This document shows, one piece after another, positions 1-8,270 of a DNA stretch of 64,000 bases (its first letter is position 1; each line of letters opens with the position of its first letter). The stretch is from Caldanaerovirga acetigignens. Its GTDB lineage: Bacteria; Bacillota; Thermosediminibacteria; Thermosediminibacterales; Thermosediminibacteraceae. Both the position numbers and the translations under genes were made by a program. Location of the stretch: contig NZ_FRCR01000007.1 in NCBI RefSeq assembly GCF_900142995.1, positions 62,001-126,000 on the forward strand, in the 5' to 3' direction. The notes beneath the pieces were generated by a model. It made no database searches. It was not told the DNA's origin and saw only the letters and a list, made by a program, of their open reading frames with translations.

Positions 1-720
1 CTTTACGATGAGCACCTTTGGCCTGCCTTCCCTCCTTACATCTTTATACTCCTGGACATATATAGCCTTCTGAGGAGGTAATTTTTTAAGTTCCTGTCTT
101 ATATGGTCAAGAATCCAATCGCATGCTTGATGGGCTGCCAAGGGACCTTTTCTTTCCATGCCGGTGCCTTTTTCTATCACCACATCGATATTCAGTATAA
201 TTTCCCTGTTTCCAGGCGTTCCCGGCATTCCATAGGCGACTTTTTCACTCAAAATCCCGTGAGATGAACCGAATTCGGAAATTTGCCTGCCTTCTTCATC
301 GGTTCCAGTCAGAAAGACTACCATTCCCCTGAGAAAATGGGTGACGCCTTCTCCAATTTTGCCCTCCACCTTAGCCGCTACTGGAATAATGTCCATGATA
401 GAATTCACAAAGACGTTCCTTTCACCGGACTTAATAACCCTCATAGTTACTTTTTTCACAATCGGGTTAATATTAACAGCACGACTGGCAAGCTCTTTAT
501 CGATGTACAGGATATTGTTTTCTATCTTAGTACACTTCGAAATTTTTACATCATTTACGGAATATTCCCGCCACGCCAGTGTTCTTATTATTTTTTCTTT
601 TACAAACGGTGTCACCTCATTTTCCGACTTCTTCTCTGATTTTTTAAAAGCAAGCTGGGCATATTTTTCCGGCATTTCCATCGTCACACTCTTCGCCCTG
701 GCAATGGACATTCTGACCAT
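1..720 (-). CDS. prdD: PrdD-like proline reductase cluster protein (partial, runs off the left edge)
   Basis: An open frame of 240 codons without a stop continues past base 1, so the C-terminus is missing. It parallels the middle of PrdA in this window: both carry a FVNSIMD/FTNTIMD block, VEGxIGEGxTH, a FLTGTDE/ILTGVDE block, GTGMERKGPxAAH and a final EYKDVxRxGRPxVxIVK stretch. In clostridial prd operons PrdD resembles the proprotein part of PrdA without the pyruvoyl cleavage site; its exact role in proline reduction is not settled. Two ATGs are adjacent (723 and 720); the GGGGGTG ribosome site at about 726-732 fits 720 better. It is the last visible gene of the minus-strand prd operon, 65 bases after prdB. 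Confidence 0.8.
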   Translation of the reverse strand, partial: MVRMSIARAKSVTMEMPEKYAQLAFKKSEKKSENEVTPFVKEKIIRTLAWREYSVNDVKISKCTKIENNILYIDKELASRAVNINPIVKKVTMRVIKSGERNVFVNSIMDIIPVAAKVEGKIGEGVTHFLRGMVVFLTGTDEEGRQISEFGSSHGILSEKVAYGMPGTPGNREIILNIDVVIEKGTGMERKGPLAAHQACDWILDHIRQELKKLPPQKAIYVQEYKDVRREGRPKVLIVK

Positions 721-785
721 CATTTCACCCCCTTTATATTGCACTTGCCGCCGGCAGGCAAAAAGCCTGCCGGCTCAGAGATATT

Positions 786-1526
786 TTATATTTTTGCTTT
801 GTACTCGTAAGGTAGCGGAATTACCTTACCATAGGTATCTATAGTCTCAAGGGCTTTCAATGCATCTTTTAAAATCGCAGTCTGCATAACCTTGTTGTTG
901 GGTTCGCCTACGTTTGCCCCCATAGGTACCATAGGCGCCACAATTCTGGGCGAACCCTGCTGCTTCGCTACCGGCGGCAAAGCAGCAATAAGCACAGTTG
1001 GGATTCCGACACTTTCAATTGCTCTCTGCACAATCACGGCAGAGCGGTGGCAGGTCCCTCAGCCGGCGGTCAGGACGACCACGTCAACTCCTTCCCTTTT
1101 TAACACCTCCGCAATCTGCGGACCCGTTTCTTCCTGAAACTTCTTTACATTTCCGCCCCCACCCATGAATCCCACGTGAACGGGAGCCACAGCTTTTATA
1201 AAGCCTTCTTTTGCCAGCTCCCTGAGCCTGTCGATGGGGAACATGCAGTTTATGTCTCGGTTTACGTCGGTGTTGTCGTAACCTCCGTGAGTTACCATCA
1301 GCTCCGAGGATGGAGTATCGCCGGGTATTTCCCTGAAGGTGAAGTCCCCGGCCAGGTTGAACGGTTTTTGGGATTTCATGTGAATCCCCGCCGCAGATAC
1401 CAGAGCTACGGCACAATCCTTGAGTTCTTTAGTAAAAGGCGTAAATACCGGCGGCGGAGTAATAGGAACGTAAATCTCTGATTGGAGCCCTTCCACCACT
1501 GTAAGCTTCATTTGTTTACCTCCCAT
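786..1526 (-). CDS. prdB: D-proline reductase subunit PrdB, selenoprotein (in-frame UGA = Sec)
   Basis: Selenocysteine-containing subunit of D-proline reductase, which reductively cleaves D-proline to 5-aminovalerate in Stickland fermentation. The frame is read through a TGA at 1059-1061, giving a 246-residue protein with Sec at residue 156 in the context TAG-Sec-GTCHRS, which is the family active-site motif; the protein then continues (VIVQRAIESVGIPTV) to a normal stop at 786. Without Sec readthrough it would look like two ORFs of 155 and 83 residues. The start overlaps the upstream 66-aa gene by 11 bases, with a GGAGGT ribosome site. A candidate SECIS hairpin lies just after the UGA. A working Sec machinery must exist elsewhere in the genome. 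Confidence 0.95.
1024..1061 (-). promoter_or_regulatory. Candidate SECIS element of prdB, including the Sec UGA codon
   Basis: On the minus strand the Sec TGA (1061-1059) is followed after 14 bases by a six-pair stem CTCTGC/GCAGAG (1044-1039 with 1029-1024) closed by the nine-base loop CGTGATTGT. Bacterial SECIS hairpins sit directly downstream of the UGA inside the coding sequence and are bound by SelB; distance and size fit. The fold is by eye only. Confidence 0.55.
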
Positions 1527-1716
1527 CGCTTTTTAATATAACATAACTCATCTTTAATTCGACCTCGTCTCCAATTTCCGGCCGCTTACCGCAAATAAGC
1601 ATCCGGAGGGGAACCCTCAACATACCCATCCGGCCGTAAAATTCGATTTTCACATCTCTCTCGGTAAGTTCAATTATTTTCCCTTTGACCGGCCGGACGT
1701 CGGCATTTATTTCCAT
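1516..1716 (-). CDS. Small CBO2463/CBO2479-domain protein of the prd operon
   Basis: A 66-residue beta-rich protein with EINADVRPVKGKIIELTER near the start and an acidic EIGDEVELKMSY segment near the C-terminus. Small proteins of this type (named after the C. botulinum loci CBO2463/CBO2479) are typical of proline reductase operons between prdA and prdB; I recognise the placement and character, not a biochemical function. It starts 15 bases after the prdA stop, with AAGGAGAAG as ribosome site, and overlaps prdB by 11 bases, implying tight translational coupling with the reductase subunits. An assembly or maturation role would be inference. Confidence 0.75.
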   Translation of the reverse strand: MEINADVRPVKGKIIELTERDVKIEFYGRMGMLRVPLRMLICGKRPEIGDEVELKMSYVILKSDGR

Positions 1717-1731
1717 AATACTTCTCCTTTG

Positions 1732-3486
1732 CTACTTTTTCGCATTCATTATGAGCTCTTGGTTCTTTTCAATCACCGACTGATCCCATTTCTTCGGCGC
1801 AGGTTTAATCTCTACTCCGGCCATCTTTGCCTTCAGCATGGCAAGTGCCCTTTCTGCATCCTCTCTGGTGAGGGTGTTGTCGCCCAGGATTTCGGATTCC
1901 ATGCCGTTGGGGTCTTTGTTGAGTTCGACCATCGCATCCATGTACTTATTACCCACTATCAGTTGCCCCTGATACGCCGCATAAGTTACGCCGACCACCG
2001 GAATTCCACGCTTGCCGATCTGTTCTATGTGGGAAGCAAAGTCGATATGGTTGTTGCCAAATCCTTCAGTGGTTACGATAGCGCCATCTACGCCCATTGC
2101 CTCAATGAGCGCGCCAAGCCTTTCCGAGACGTAAAATTTTTCGTCGTTAACCTGCGGGCTTCCAACAAATATTACACCCACCAGGTTCACCTCTTCATCT
2201 TCCGCCACCAGGTTTACGAGCGGTTCTCTGAAATAGTGCCGCGTATTTTCTTTCGATGCCGGACCGATACAGGTGAGGGCGTGAATTCCTCCATCCCTTA
2301 CTTCGTTGGGCGATAGCACCACCGGGATGTTCCCTAAATCCACATTTGGCCTGCCTCCCAAAACTCCGGCTGGCTCCTTCGGCAGTATCACGTTGTCGTG
2401 CATGGCACCCTGACCCATGATTTCCTTTACTATTACCACCCTCGGCCTTCCGAGTCTTTCCACGTCTTTGTATTCGGTTACCCTGGCGGCCTCTGACGGG
2501 TCCTTCTTCTTCAGCACTTCTCTGATTTCCTGTATCACCGCATCGCAGACTTTATGAGCTGCGTAAGGCCCTTTTCTTTCCATTCCTGTCCCCGCTTGGA
2601 TCGTGACGTGTATCCTTATCATGATGTCGTTTTCATCGGGACAGCCGGGTCTGCCAAACCGCACCTTTTCACCTATAATCCCCTCGCATGAGCCGAATTC
2701 ATGCACCTGAATCCCGCTTTCATCGACACCTGTAAGTATGACAACCGCCCCGGAGAGAACGTGAGTTATACCTTCTCCGATGGCACCTTCCACTTTCGTG
2801 GCTATGGGGATTACATCCATAATTGTGTTGGTGAAGACGTTTTTATTGTCGGGGGTTATTATGTCTATTTCCATTTTCTTCGCCAGCGGATCGGCTTTTA
2901 AGGCATCTTCAGCCAATGTTTTCCTGATGGTGAGAATGCCGTTTTCAAAGGAAGTTTCATCTCCCAGTCTAACTTCCTTAACATCGAATTCGCGCATTAA
3001 AAGCGTCCTTTTCACGCGGTCTTCTATTTTTTCTTCTTTGCGGAGTTCTTCTTCCGGCCTTGCCGCCGGTTCTACTGCGGTCGCGGTCGTGACTATAGCG
3101 GGAATTTCCAAGTTTATACCCTTACCTTCTTCGATGTGAATTCTTATGATATTCCCTTTGCCAATTGCGTTCGAAACCGCTTCCTCCTTAACCACACCGT
3201 TCCCTTTTATTACCTCCGGTTTTGTTTCCTCTTCTATTCCCCCTTCTATCATATCGGGGGTAATGGGTGTCAGTGCATCTACGGTTTTTACTAATTTTTT
3301 CCCCAGGACCTGACCTATTGTCAAAACGTTCTCCGGTATGGTAAGGAGTCCTGATTCCTCCAGGTCCGGAAATATGGCAGGGTCTTCCAGGTCCGCGGGG
3401 CTTATTATAGTTCCCTCCTGGGTAAGGCAGCAGACCACCGCCGGGTCGTTTTTATGCTGATTGGCGGTTTCTTGCGTAATAGACAT
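1732..3486 (-). CDS. prdA: D-proline reductase proprotein PrdA
   Basis: A 584-residue precursor that self-cleaves to give the two smaller PrdA-derived subunits of D-proline reductase, with a pyruvoyl group formed from the cysteine at the cleavage site. The site is visible as GGIHALTCIGPAS with Thr405-Cys406 (numbered from this start). Residues about 156-357 form the region shared with PrdD (VEGAIGEGITH, GTGMERKGPYAAH); the part after Cys406 is the pyruvoyl-bearing subunit, including a MGVDGAIVTTEGFGNNHIDF block. The start is preceded by AAGGAGG. It follows prdC by 18 bases and shares the sigma-54-driven operon. No in-frame UGA is needed here; Sec is confined to PrdB. Confidence 0.95.
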   Translation of the reverse strand: MSITQETANQHKNDPAVVCCLTQEGTIISPADLEDPAIFPDLEESGLLTIPENVLTIGQVLGKKLVKTVDALTPITPDMIEGGIEEETKPEVIKGNGVVKEEAVSNAIGKGNIIRIHIEEGKGINLEIPAIVTTATAVEPAARPEEELRKEEKIEDRVKRTLLMREFDVKEVRLGDETSFENGILTIRKTLAEDALKADPLAKKMEIDIITPDNKNVFTNTIMDVIPIATKVEGAIGEGITHVLSGAVVILTGVDESGIQVHEFGSCEGIIGEKVRFGRPGCPDENDIMIRIHVTIQAGTGMERKGPYAAHKVCDAVIQEIREVLKKKDPSEAARVTEYKDVERLGRPRVVIVKEIMGQGAMHDNVILPKEPAGVLGGRPNVDLGNIPVVLSPNEVRDGGIHALTCIGPASKENTRHYFREPLVNLVAEDEEVNLVGVIFVGSPQVNDEKFYVSERLGALIEAMGVDGAIVTTEGFGNNHIDFASHIEQIGKRGIPVVGVTYAAYQGQLIVGNKYMDAMVELNKDPNGMESEILGDNTLTREDAERALAMLKAKMAGVEIKPAPKKWDQSVIEKNQELIMNAKK

Positions 3487-3504
3487 ATACCCAACCTCCT
3501 TTGC

Positions 3505-4794
3505 CTATTTCTTTAATTTCCTCACAAGATGATGGCCCACTGTGCGAAGGGCATGGTCGGTGTGATGATATACGGGCATTTTCAGCTTTGGCGCCACACC
3601 CATTACAGTGTTTGTACAGTCGCTGCACGTCCCCACTATGAGCACTTCAGCTCCACTTTTCTTGAGCTTCAGTATCTTTTCGGCCTGGCCCGGGCAGTTT
3701 CCAGGATTTTCGCACTTTATCGTGCCCCTTGCGTCTACAACCTGCTTGCAGCGCTCGACTCCGGCCACACAGGCTCCCATCTTTTGTGCTATCTCGCGCA
3801 GTCTCGCTTCATTTGCGCCGCATCCGCAAACCAAAAGTCCTGCTTTTTTCTTCTCCTTAGGTAATGGATCTGTGACAATTATTCCTCCCGTGGTCTTGGT
3901 CACTACGCAATCTAGATCAACAGCTTTACCTGTAAATGGCCCTCCCATTATAATTTCACCGTATTCTCCTTCGATACCGCCCGCCATATTTATGAGTTCT
4001 GACACCGGAGTTCCAATTGGGACGTCGAAAAAAACATGTGCCTTCCTACCGCTTTTTAAACGACCGACAACCGTGACGTTTTTTGAGATTACCGGCTTTT
4101 TCTCCTCTACCGCCTCGCATATTCGGGCAAGGGTTTCTACATTCGATACAACGGCCCTCGCCTCTTTGGGGAGCTGATCGGGTTTTAAAAGTTGCCCCAA
4201 TATGTCCCTGATTAAGGCCCTTTCTTCGCCCATTGGATAGATGTCAGGCATCTCTTTAACTTCGATCCTGGGATCGTCTATTACCGACTTCATCGCTTCG
4301 ATAGCCTTTTTGTTTTTAGCCTTTATGGCTATATAAGCCCTGGAAGCATTGGTAGCCTCCATGGCATATTTAATTCCCCTATATACTTTTTCGGGCTCTT
4401 TTTCCATTTGCCTGACGTTGTGCTCAAGAAGCGGTTCGCATTCCACCCCATTGGCTATTACGACGCCGCCCTGTAAATCCACGTCCATCTTAATGTGGGT
4501 TGGAAATCCAGCACCGCCCATTCCCACTATTCCAGCTTCTTTTATTGCCTCTATTATGCTGTCCGTTTCTTTAATGGGGACGAAGCCTTCCGGCTGTTCT
4601 TTGTCGGGCTCTATTTCGATATACTCTTCGGTTATAGCTTTAACCCTGCCGCTTGCGCTCGAGTGAATGTTGGCTCCCAATTTTTCCGGCGCCGCTATGA
4701 GCTGACCTTTTTTTACCGTATCGCCTTCGTTTACGACAGGTTTACAGGGGGAACCGACGTGCTGCCGGAGCGGTATCCTCAAGGTGTAGTCCAA
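3505..4794 (-). CDS. prdC: Proline reductase-associated electron transfer protein PrdC (RnfC-like)
   Basis: A flavin/iron-sulfur type electron-transfer protein related to RnfC, thought to feed electrons to proline reductase. It shows an N-terminal biotinyl/lipoyl-like barrel (GDTVKKGQLIAAPEKLGANIHS), the RnfC/Nqo1-like IVGMGGAGFPTHIKM, and a Cys-rich C-terminal third (CGCGANEAR, CENPGNCPGQ, GTCSDCTNT). The frame is open upstream to a TTG at 4848, but that longer start would overlap the -24/-12 promoter. The TTG at 4794, preceded by AAAGGAGGTGAAACC, is therefore the start, giving 429 residues. PrdC is a selenoprotein in some clostridia; here every candidate position is Cys or an ordinary codon. 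First gene of the operon. Confidence 0.93.
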   Translation of the reverse strand: MDYTLRIPLRQHVGSPCKPVVNEGDTVKKGQLIAAPEKLGANIHSSASGRVKAITEEYIEIEPDKEQPEGFVPIKETDSIIEAIKEAGIVGMGGAGFPTHIKMDVDLQGGVVIANGVECEPLLEHNVRQMEKEPEKVYRGIKYAMEATNASRAYIAIKAKNKKAIEAMKSVIDDPRIEVKEMPDIYPMGEERALIRDILGQLLKPDQLPKEARAVVSNVETLARICEAVEEKKPVISKNVTVVGRLKSGRKAHVFFDVPIGTPVSELINMAGGIEGEYGEIIMGGPFTGKAVDLDCVVTKTTGGIIVTDPLPKEKKKAGLLVCGCGANEARLREIAQKMGACVAGVERCKQVVDARGTIKCENPGNCPGQAEKILKLKKSGAEVLIVGTCSDCTNTVMGVAPKLKMPVYHHTDHALRTVGHHLVRKLKK

Positions 4795-4831
4795 GGTTTC
4801 ACCTCCTTTGTGACTTTCGGAACAATATCTA

Positions 4832-4847
4832 AGCAACTTGCGTGCCA
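4832..4847 (-). promoter_or_regulatory. Sigma-54 (-24/-12) promoter of the prd operon
   Basis: The minus strand reads TGGCAC-GCAAG-TTGCT, a full match to the sigma-54 consensus TGGCAC-N5-TTGCW (GG at -24, GC at -12). The predicted start is about position 4821, leaving a roughly 27-base leader before the TTG of prdC. The divergence-free 180 bases upstream (4850-5025) hold no gene and would contain PrdR enhancer sites; I could not identify a convincing palindrome there. The adjacent gene encodes a sigma-54 activator, so the regulator-promoter pair is self-consistent. Confidence 0.9.
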
Positions 4848-5025
4848 ACGTTCGCCTCCGTTAGACAAAATTTTTTAAAGCCTCACTAGTTAATATCAGC
4901 CGTCATGTCTGCTTTTATTCTCGTTTTAGCCGTTGGCAAAAAATAAAACTCGAACCGTCAGTGTACCGACATTATTCGACAAAGTATTTGTGAAAACTAT
5001 AATAATCACTTAAAATTAGGCTTGT

Positions 5026-5070
5026 TAAAAAAATGTCCAACTATCTGACGCCTGTCAGCTAGTTGGACAT
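5026..5070 (-). terminator. Rho-independent terminator of prdR, embedded in its last codons
   Basis: On the minus strand an 11-bp stem ATGTCCAACTA/TAGTTGGACAT encloses a second 5-bp stem CTGAC/GTCAG with a four-base loop AGGC, followed by seven T. The prdR stop codon (5057-5055) lies inside the hairpin, so the final residues (GCPTS) are encoded by the left arm. It separates prdR from the sigma-54 promoter of prdC. Confidence 0.9.
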
Positions 5071-6455
5071 CCTATTTTGAGCGACTGCATTTTGTAATAA
5101 AGGGTGCTCCGCGGTATTCCCAGAAGCTCGGCAGCTTTTGCCTTATTGTTGCCCGTCATCTTCAAGGCGTTTGTTATGGCCTGTTTTTCAGCTTCGGCTA
5201 CAATCTCATCCAGCTTTTTCAGGTTTGTCTTATTTTGTTCAACGCCCTTTTCTTCAAAATATCTTCTTATCGATTGGGGCAGATGTTCTGCTAAAATCAT
5301 CCCTTCTTCTGCCAGAATTACCAGCCGTTCAACGACGTTTTTAAGTTCCCTCACGTTTCCGGGCCACGGATAATTTAACATCATTTCCACCGCAGCCGGT
5401 TCAATAAAATCTATTACTTTTTTATTTTTAACCGAGTACTCTTTTAAATAGTAATCGATTAATACAGGAATATCCTCGGGGCGCTCTCTTAATGGAGGTA
5501 TCTTCAGAGATACCACGTCGAGCCTGTAAAAGAGATCTTCCCTGAAATGACCCTGTCTCACCATTTCGTGCAAATCCCTGTTAGTCGCGGCTATTACTCT
5601 TATATTTACTTTTACTGGCTTTACTCCGCCGACCCTGTAAAATTCCCTGTTTTCCAGGGCCCGGAGGAGCTTCGCTTGCATCTCTAAGGGCATCTCACCT
5701 ATTTCATCGAGAAAAAGCGTTCCCCCTTCGGCAAGTTCAAATTTCCCTGGTTTCCCTTTTTTTTCTGCTCCAGTAAAAGCTCCGGGTTCATATCCGAAAA
5801 GCTCACTTTCCAGCAGGTTCTCTGGTATGGAACTGCAGTCTACCACAACAAAGGGTTTATCCCTTCGGGGACTTTCCCGGTGAATGGCCTTTGCGATAAG
5901 GTCTTTCCCTGTCCCGCTTTCACCCTGTATCAATACTGATGCATCGCTTTCGGCCACTTTTCGCGCAAGAAATATGAGGTCGTACATCTTCTTGCTTTTG
6001 TATACGATGGTTTCAAAACTGCAATTTTGCTTTTCCTTTTTCATCTCTTCTTCAATATATTCGAGGTATTTAATCCTGTCCCTTGCCTTTTCCAGCTCTT
6101 GACTCAGCTTTCTTATTTCAGTTATATCTTGGTCAATGGATACAACGCCTAATATCGTATCTCCTTCTTTTATGGGAATGGAGCTTATAACCACTACATT
6201 GCCTTCTCTCGGCCTGTGTTCCACATATTCTACCGCTTTTCCCGTTTTTAAAACTTCCAGAGCCAGAGCGTTCGGGAAAAATTGAGCGATGTCGCTTCCC
6301 AAAATTTTTTCCCTTTTTATCCCGTAAAGTTTTTCAGCCTGACTATTCCAGTATACTACCCGCCGTTGGTTGTCAATTACGCATATACCCTCATTTATGT
6401 GCTCCAATATGCTCTCGAAGGGAATGGTAAAACCTTCGAAGTTTGTCGCTACCAT
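5055..6455 (-). CDS. prdR: PrdR, sigma-54-dependent transcriptional activator with PAS domain
   Basis: Enhancer-binding protein of 466 residues that should activate the adjacent prd operon, as PrdR does in C. difficile in response to proline. It has an N-terminal PAS domain (residues about 10-120, ESILEHINEGICVIDNQRR), a coiled linker, the sigma-54 AAA+ domain with Walker A GESGTGKD at 178-185 and the sigma-54 contact loop GAFTGA at 225-230, and a Fis-type helix-turn-helix at the end (NKAKAAELLGIPRSTLYYKM). The frame is open to 6569, but ATG 6455 has an ideal AGGAGGGGGATACA ribosome site, so I start there. The effector could be bound by the PAS domain; no response-regulator receiver is present. 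It is probably cotranscribed with the 65-aa gene upstream. Confidence 0.93.
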   Translation of the reverse strand: MVATNFEGFTIPFESILEHINEGICVIDNQRRVVYWNSQAEKLYGIKREKILGSDIAQFFPNALALEVLKTGKAVEYVEHRPREGNVVVISSIPIKEGDTILGVVSIDQDITEIRKLSQELEKARDRIKYLEYIEEEMKKEKQNCSFETIVYKSKKMYDLIFLARKVAESDASVLIQGESGTGKDLIAKAIHRESPRRDKPFVVVDCSSIPENLLESELFGYEPGAFTGAEKKGKPGKFELAEGGTLFLDEIGEMPLEMQAKLLRALENREFYRVGGVKPVKVNIRVIAATNRDLHEMVRQGHFREDLFYRLDVVSLKIPPLRERPEDIPVLIDYYLKEYSVKNKKVIDFIEPAAVEMMLNYPWPGNVRELKNVVERLVILAEEGMILAEHLPQSIRRYFEEKGVEQNKTNLKKLDEIVAEAEKQAITNALKMTGNNKAKAAELLGIPRSTLYYKMQSLKIGCPTS

Positions 6456-6539
6456 TGTATCCCCCTCCTTCGCTCTGTTTGTCGTACTGAGAAATGCAAT
6501 ATCCATACCAGATATCCCATTTCTCCAAAAATAAATTAT

Positions 6540-6558
6540 GGAGAGGGCCTTCCTCTCC
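6540..6558 (-). other. Inverted repeat between the 65-aa gene and prdR
   Basis: A perfect 7-bp palindromic stem GGAGAGG/CCTCTCC with a five-base loop lies just after the stop of the 65-aa gene and 85 bases before prdR. On the minus strand it is followed by an AT-rich stretch with a short T5 run about ten bases away. It could be a weak attenuator or a processing site; it is not a strong terminator. Confidence 0.4.
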
Positions 6559-6565
6559 GTTACAC

Positions 6566-6763
6566 TCAATTAACGTAGATTATTTTGTTTCGCCGACGGG
6601 TGAAAAAGCCTGCAGACCTTTGTCCGTAAGTATCCTTTCCTTCCTGCATGGAGTCTATGTTCATAATCTTGAGCATGATCTGCTTTTTCTCTTCTTCCGA
6701 AGCGGTCATATATGCCCTGAGGAGCATATCTCTTTCCCGCTCTAAGTACTGCTGCCGCGTCAC
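6566..6763 (-). CDS. Small hypothetical protein cotranscribed with prdR
   Basis: A 65-residue protein starting at GTG 6763 with a GGGAGGGATTGCG ribosome site. It is highly charged, helical in its first two thirds (RQQYLERERDMLLRAY, SEEEKKQIMLKIMNID) and basic near the end (FFTRRRNK). No domain is recognised. It lies between a good sigma-A promoter (6829-6857) and prdR, so it is the first gene of that transcript. A helical, possibly protein-binding role is guesswork. The ribosome site and promoter make it more credible than a chance ORF. Confidence 0.6.
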   Translation of the reverse strand: MTRQQYLERERDMLLRAYMTASEEEKKQIMLKIMNIDSMQEGKDTYGQRSAGFFTRRRNKIIYVN

Positions 6764-6828
6764 CGCAATCCCTCCCTGTATATTGTATTTTTTTAAATCT
6801 CCTTAAGACTGTTATTTCTTTCACAATC

Positions 6829-6857
6829 ATTATATCATATCGTAAAAAATTTATCAA
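6829..6857 (-). promoter_or_regulatory. Sigma-A promoter for the 65-aa gene and prdR
   Basis: Minus strand: TTGATA (6857-6852), 17-base spacer, TATAAT (6834-6829). Start expected near 6822. The rest of the 6858-6975 gap holds AT-rich sequence with nothing recognisable. Confidence 0.75.
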
Positions 6858-6975
6858 GTATGTAAGTTGTAAATTACCACAAATTTTCTTAATTTTAACT
6901 TGAATTTTAAAAAGTCCTTTACTTCATCCCTCCTTTCCATATTTTATAATCCCACATTTTTTTGACTTTTATTCA

Positions 6976-7004
6976 AAAAATAAAAAAAGCTGCAAAGCAG
7001 CTTC
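6976..7004 (-). terminator. Terminator after the minJ-like gene
   Basis: Minus strand: stem AAGCTGC/GCAGCTT with a TTT loop followed by a T-rich tail (TTTTTATTTTTT). It closes the ftsE-ftsX-M23-ctpB-minJ set. Confidence 0.85.
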
Positions 7005-7019
7005 GGATCAGTCTTGATA

Positions 7020-8258
7020 TTATCCCCTCTTTACTATTTTTTTCAGCCTTTCAAGTAAGCTTTTTTCTTCCACTACTACAAAAGGAGCATCCTGACCTTT
7101 TGGAACAACGAGCAAGCCTAACACTCCAATACCTTCCGGATAAGCCATCATATCCACCGTTTTGGATTCCCCATTGGGCTTTATTACATCCAACCACACG
7201 TAAGTAGGTCTGGTTTCTTTTATCATCCTTATGTCATCTTCGCTGTCAATCTGCCTCCCGTTTATGGCAATCAACACGTCGCCAGGCTCAATCCCCATTT
7301 TTTCTGCCGGCGACCCTTTTACCAGGTCCAAAACCTTAACTCCTTTTTCTGGCGGTGCAAAAAGAGGTGAACTTTGCTTTTCCTTTTTCTTCCCGTAAAT
7401 TATCAAGGCCTCGTGGGCGACAGGTGCAAAAAGGGCAGCCAGATACTTAAAGGCCGGTATTCTCGATGCTATTACTGAAAGCAAAAGCAGTACGGTGCTG
7501 AAAAACATGAGATTTATTGCTGACGACCTGCTTCTTGCCCTTGGCGTCCTTGATAATGCTATGTCTCCATACCCCAAGGCAGCTACCACCGGCACCATAA
7601 GGTATACTATATCTTCCCTACCAAGAAATTCGGAGGGAGGTTTGACAACCGGCCACCATTCAGGCATGTTGACCATGTCCTGAACTGGAAGCTGTCCTGA
7701 AGTTACTGCTAACATCATTATCGGCACGGGCCAAAATTCCTGAAGGGAAACCCCCCCTATTACACCATACCTGTTGTCCTGGATAAAAACAGGCGTGCTG
7801 TTCAAATCTCCAGTAGTGTAAATCAACATGCTTTCCACCAGATGAAGAACGCCTACCAGTGCCATGAGACCTGCCACATCAACTTTCGGAAAACCGAAAA
7901 CAAGAGAAAAGAGGGAAACAATACCCCCTGCATAGGAAAAACACATAAAGCGCGGATGTATAAGCATAAGAGCAATTGCCAATGGCCACACGTAAGTCAG
8001 CCCTGCTTCGGTTATGCTTATTCCCAAAAAGACTATTACAAGGCTACCTATTATGCCACCAATAAAACCGGCCAGGATAGAATAAATAACCTTCCTTCCC
8101 GGACTTTCTCTAATAAATCCGAACATTCTTGCTTCCAGGTCGGCGGTCTTTTTGTACTGCAGCCAAATTATAAATATTACCGTCCAAAAGAAGGGGTTAA
8201 CCATTGAAAGCGGCATGCCTTCTAAAATGAAGCGGACTATTTTTATCAGCAAAAACAT
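7020..8258 (-). CDS. minJ: PDZ-domain polytopic membrane protein, MinJ-like
   Basis: A 412-residue protein with about eight membrane segments in the first 290 residues (for example FWTVIFIIWLQY, ILAGFIGGIIGSLVIVFLGI) and a C-terminal PDZ domain (VKGSPAEKMGIEPGDVLIAINGRQI). In Bacillus subtilis MinJ (YvjD) bridges DivIVA and MinD and is encoded near ctpB and ftsEX; gene order here (ftsE-ftsX-M23-ctpB-this) matches. The protein is somewhat longer than the usual MinJ (~400) and conserved function in a thermophilic Clostridium is inferred from synteny and architecture. Start has a GGAGTAGGG site. 12 bases separate it from ctpB, so they are cotranscribed. Confidence 0.8.
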   Translation of the reverse strand: MFLLIKIVRFILEGMPLSMVNPFFWTVIFIIWLQYKKTADLEARMFGFIRESPGRKVIYSILAGFIGGIIGSLVIVFLGISITEAGLTYVWPLAIALMLIHPRFMCFSYAGGIVSLFSLVFGFPKVDVAGLMALVGVLHLVESMLIYTTGDLNSTPVFIQDNRYGVIGGVSLQEFWPVPIMMLAVTSGQLPVQDMVNMPEWWPVVKPPSEFLGREDIVYLMVPVVAALGYGDIALSRTPRARSRSSAINLMFFSTVLLLLSVIASRIPAFKYLAALFAPVAHEALIIYGKKKEKQSSPLFAPPEKGVKVLDLVKGSPAEKMGIEPGDVLIAINGRQIDSEDDIRMIKETRPTYVWLDVIKPNGESKTVDMMAYPEGIGVLGLLVVPKGQDAPFVVVEEKSLLERLKKIVKRG

Positions 8259-8270
8259 GTACCCTACTCC

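Noticed and set aside
3505-4794. Possible selenocysteine in PrdC, as in some clostridia.
   Set aside because: The reading frame has no in-frame TGA; the GTCSDCTNT segment is read with ordinary Cys codons.
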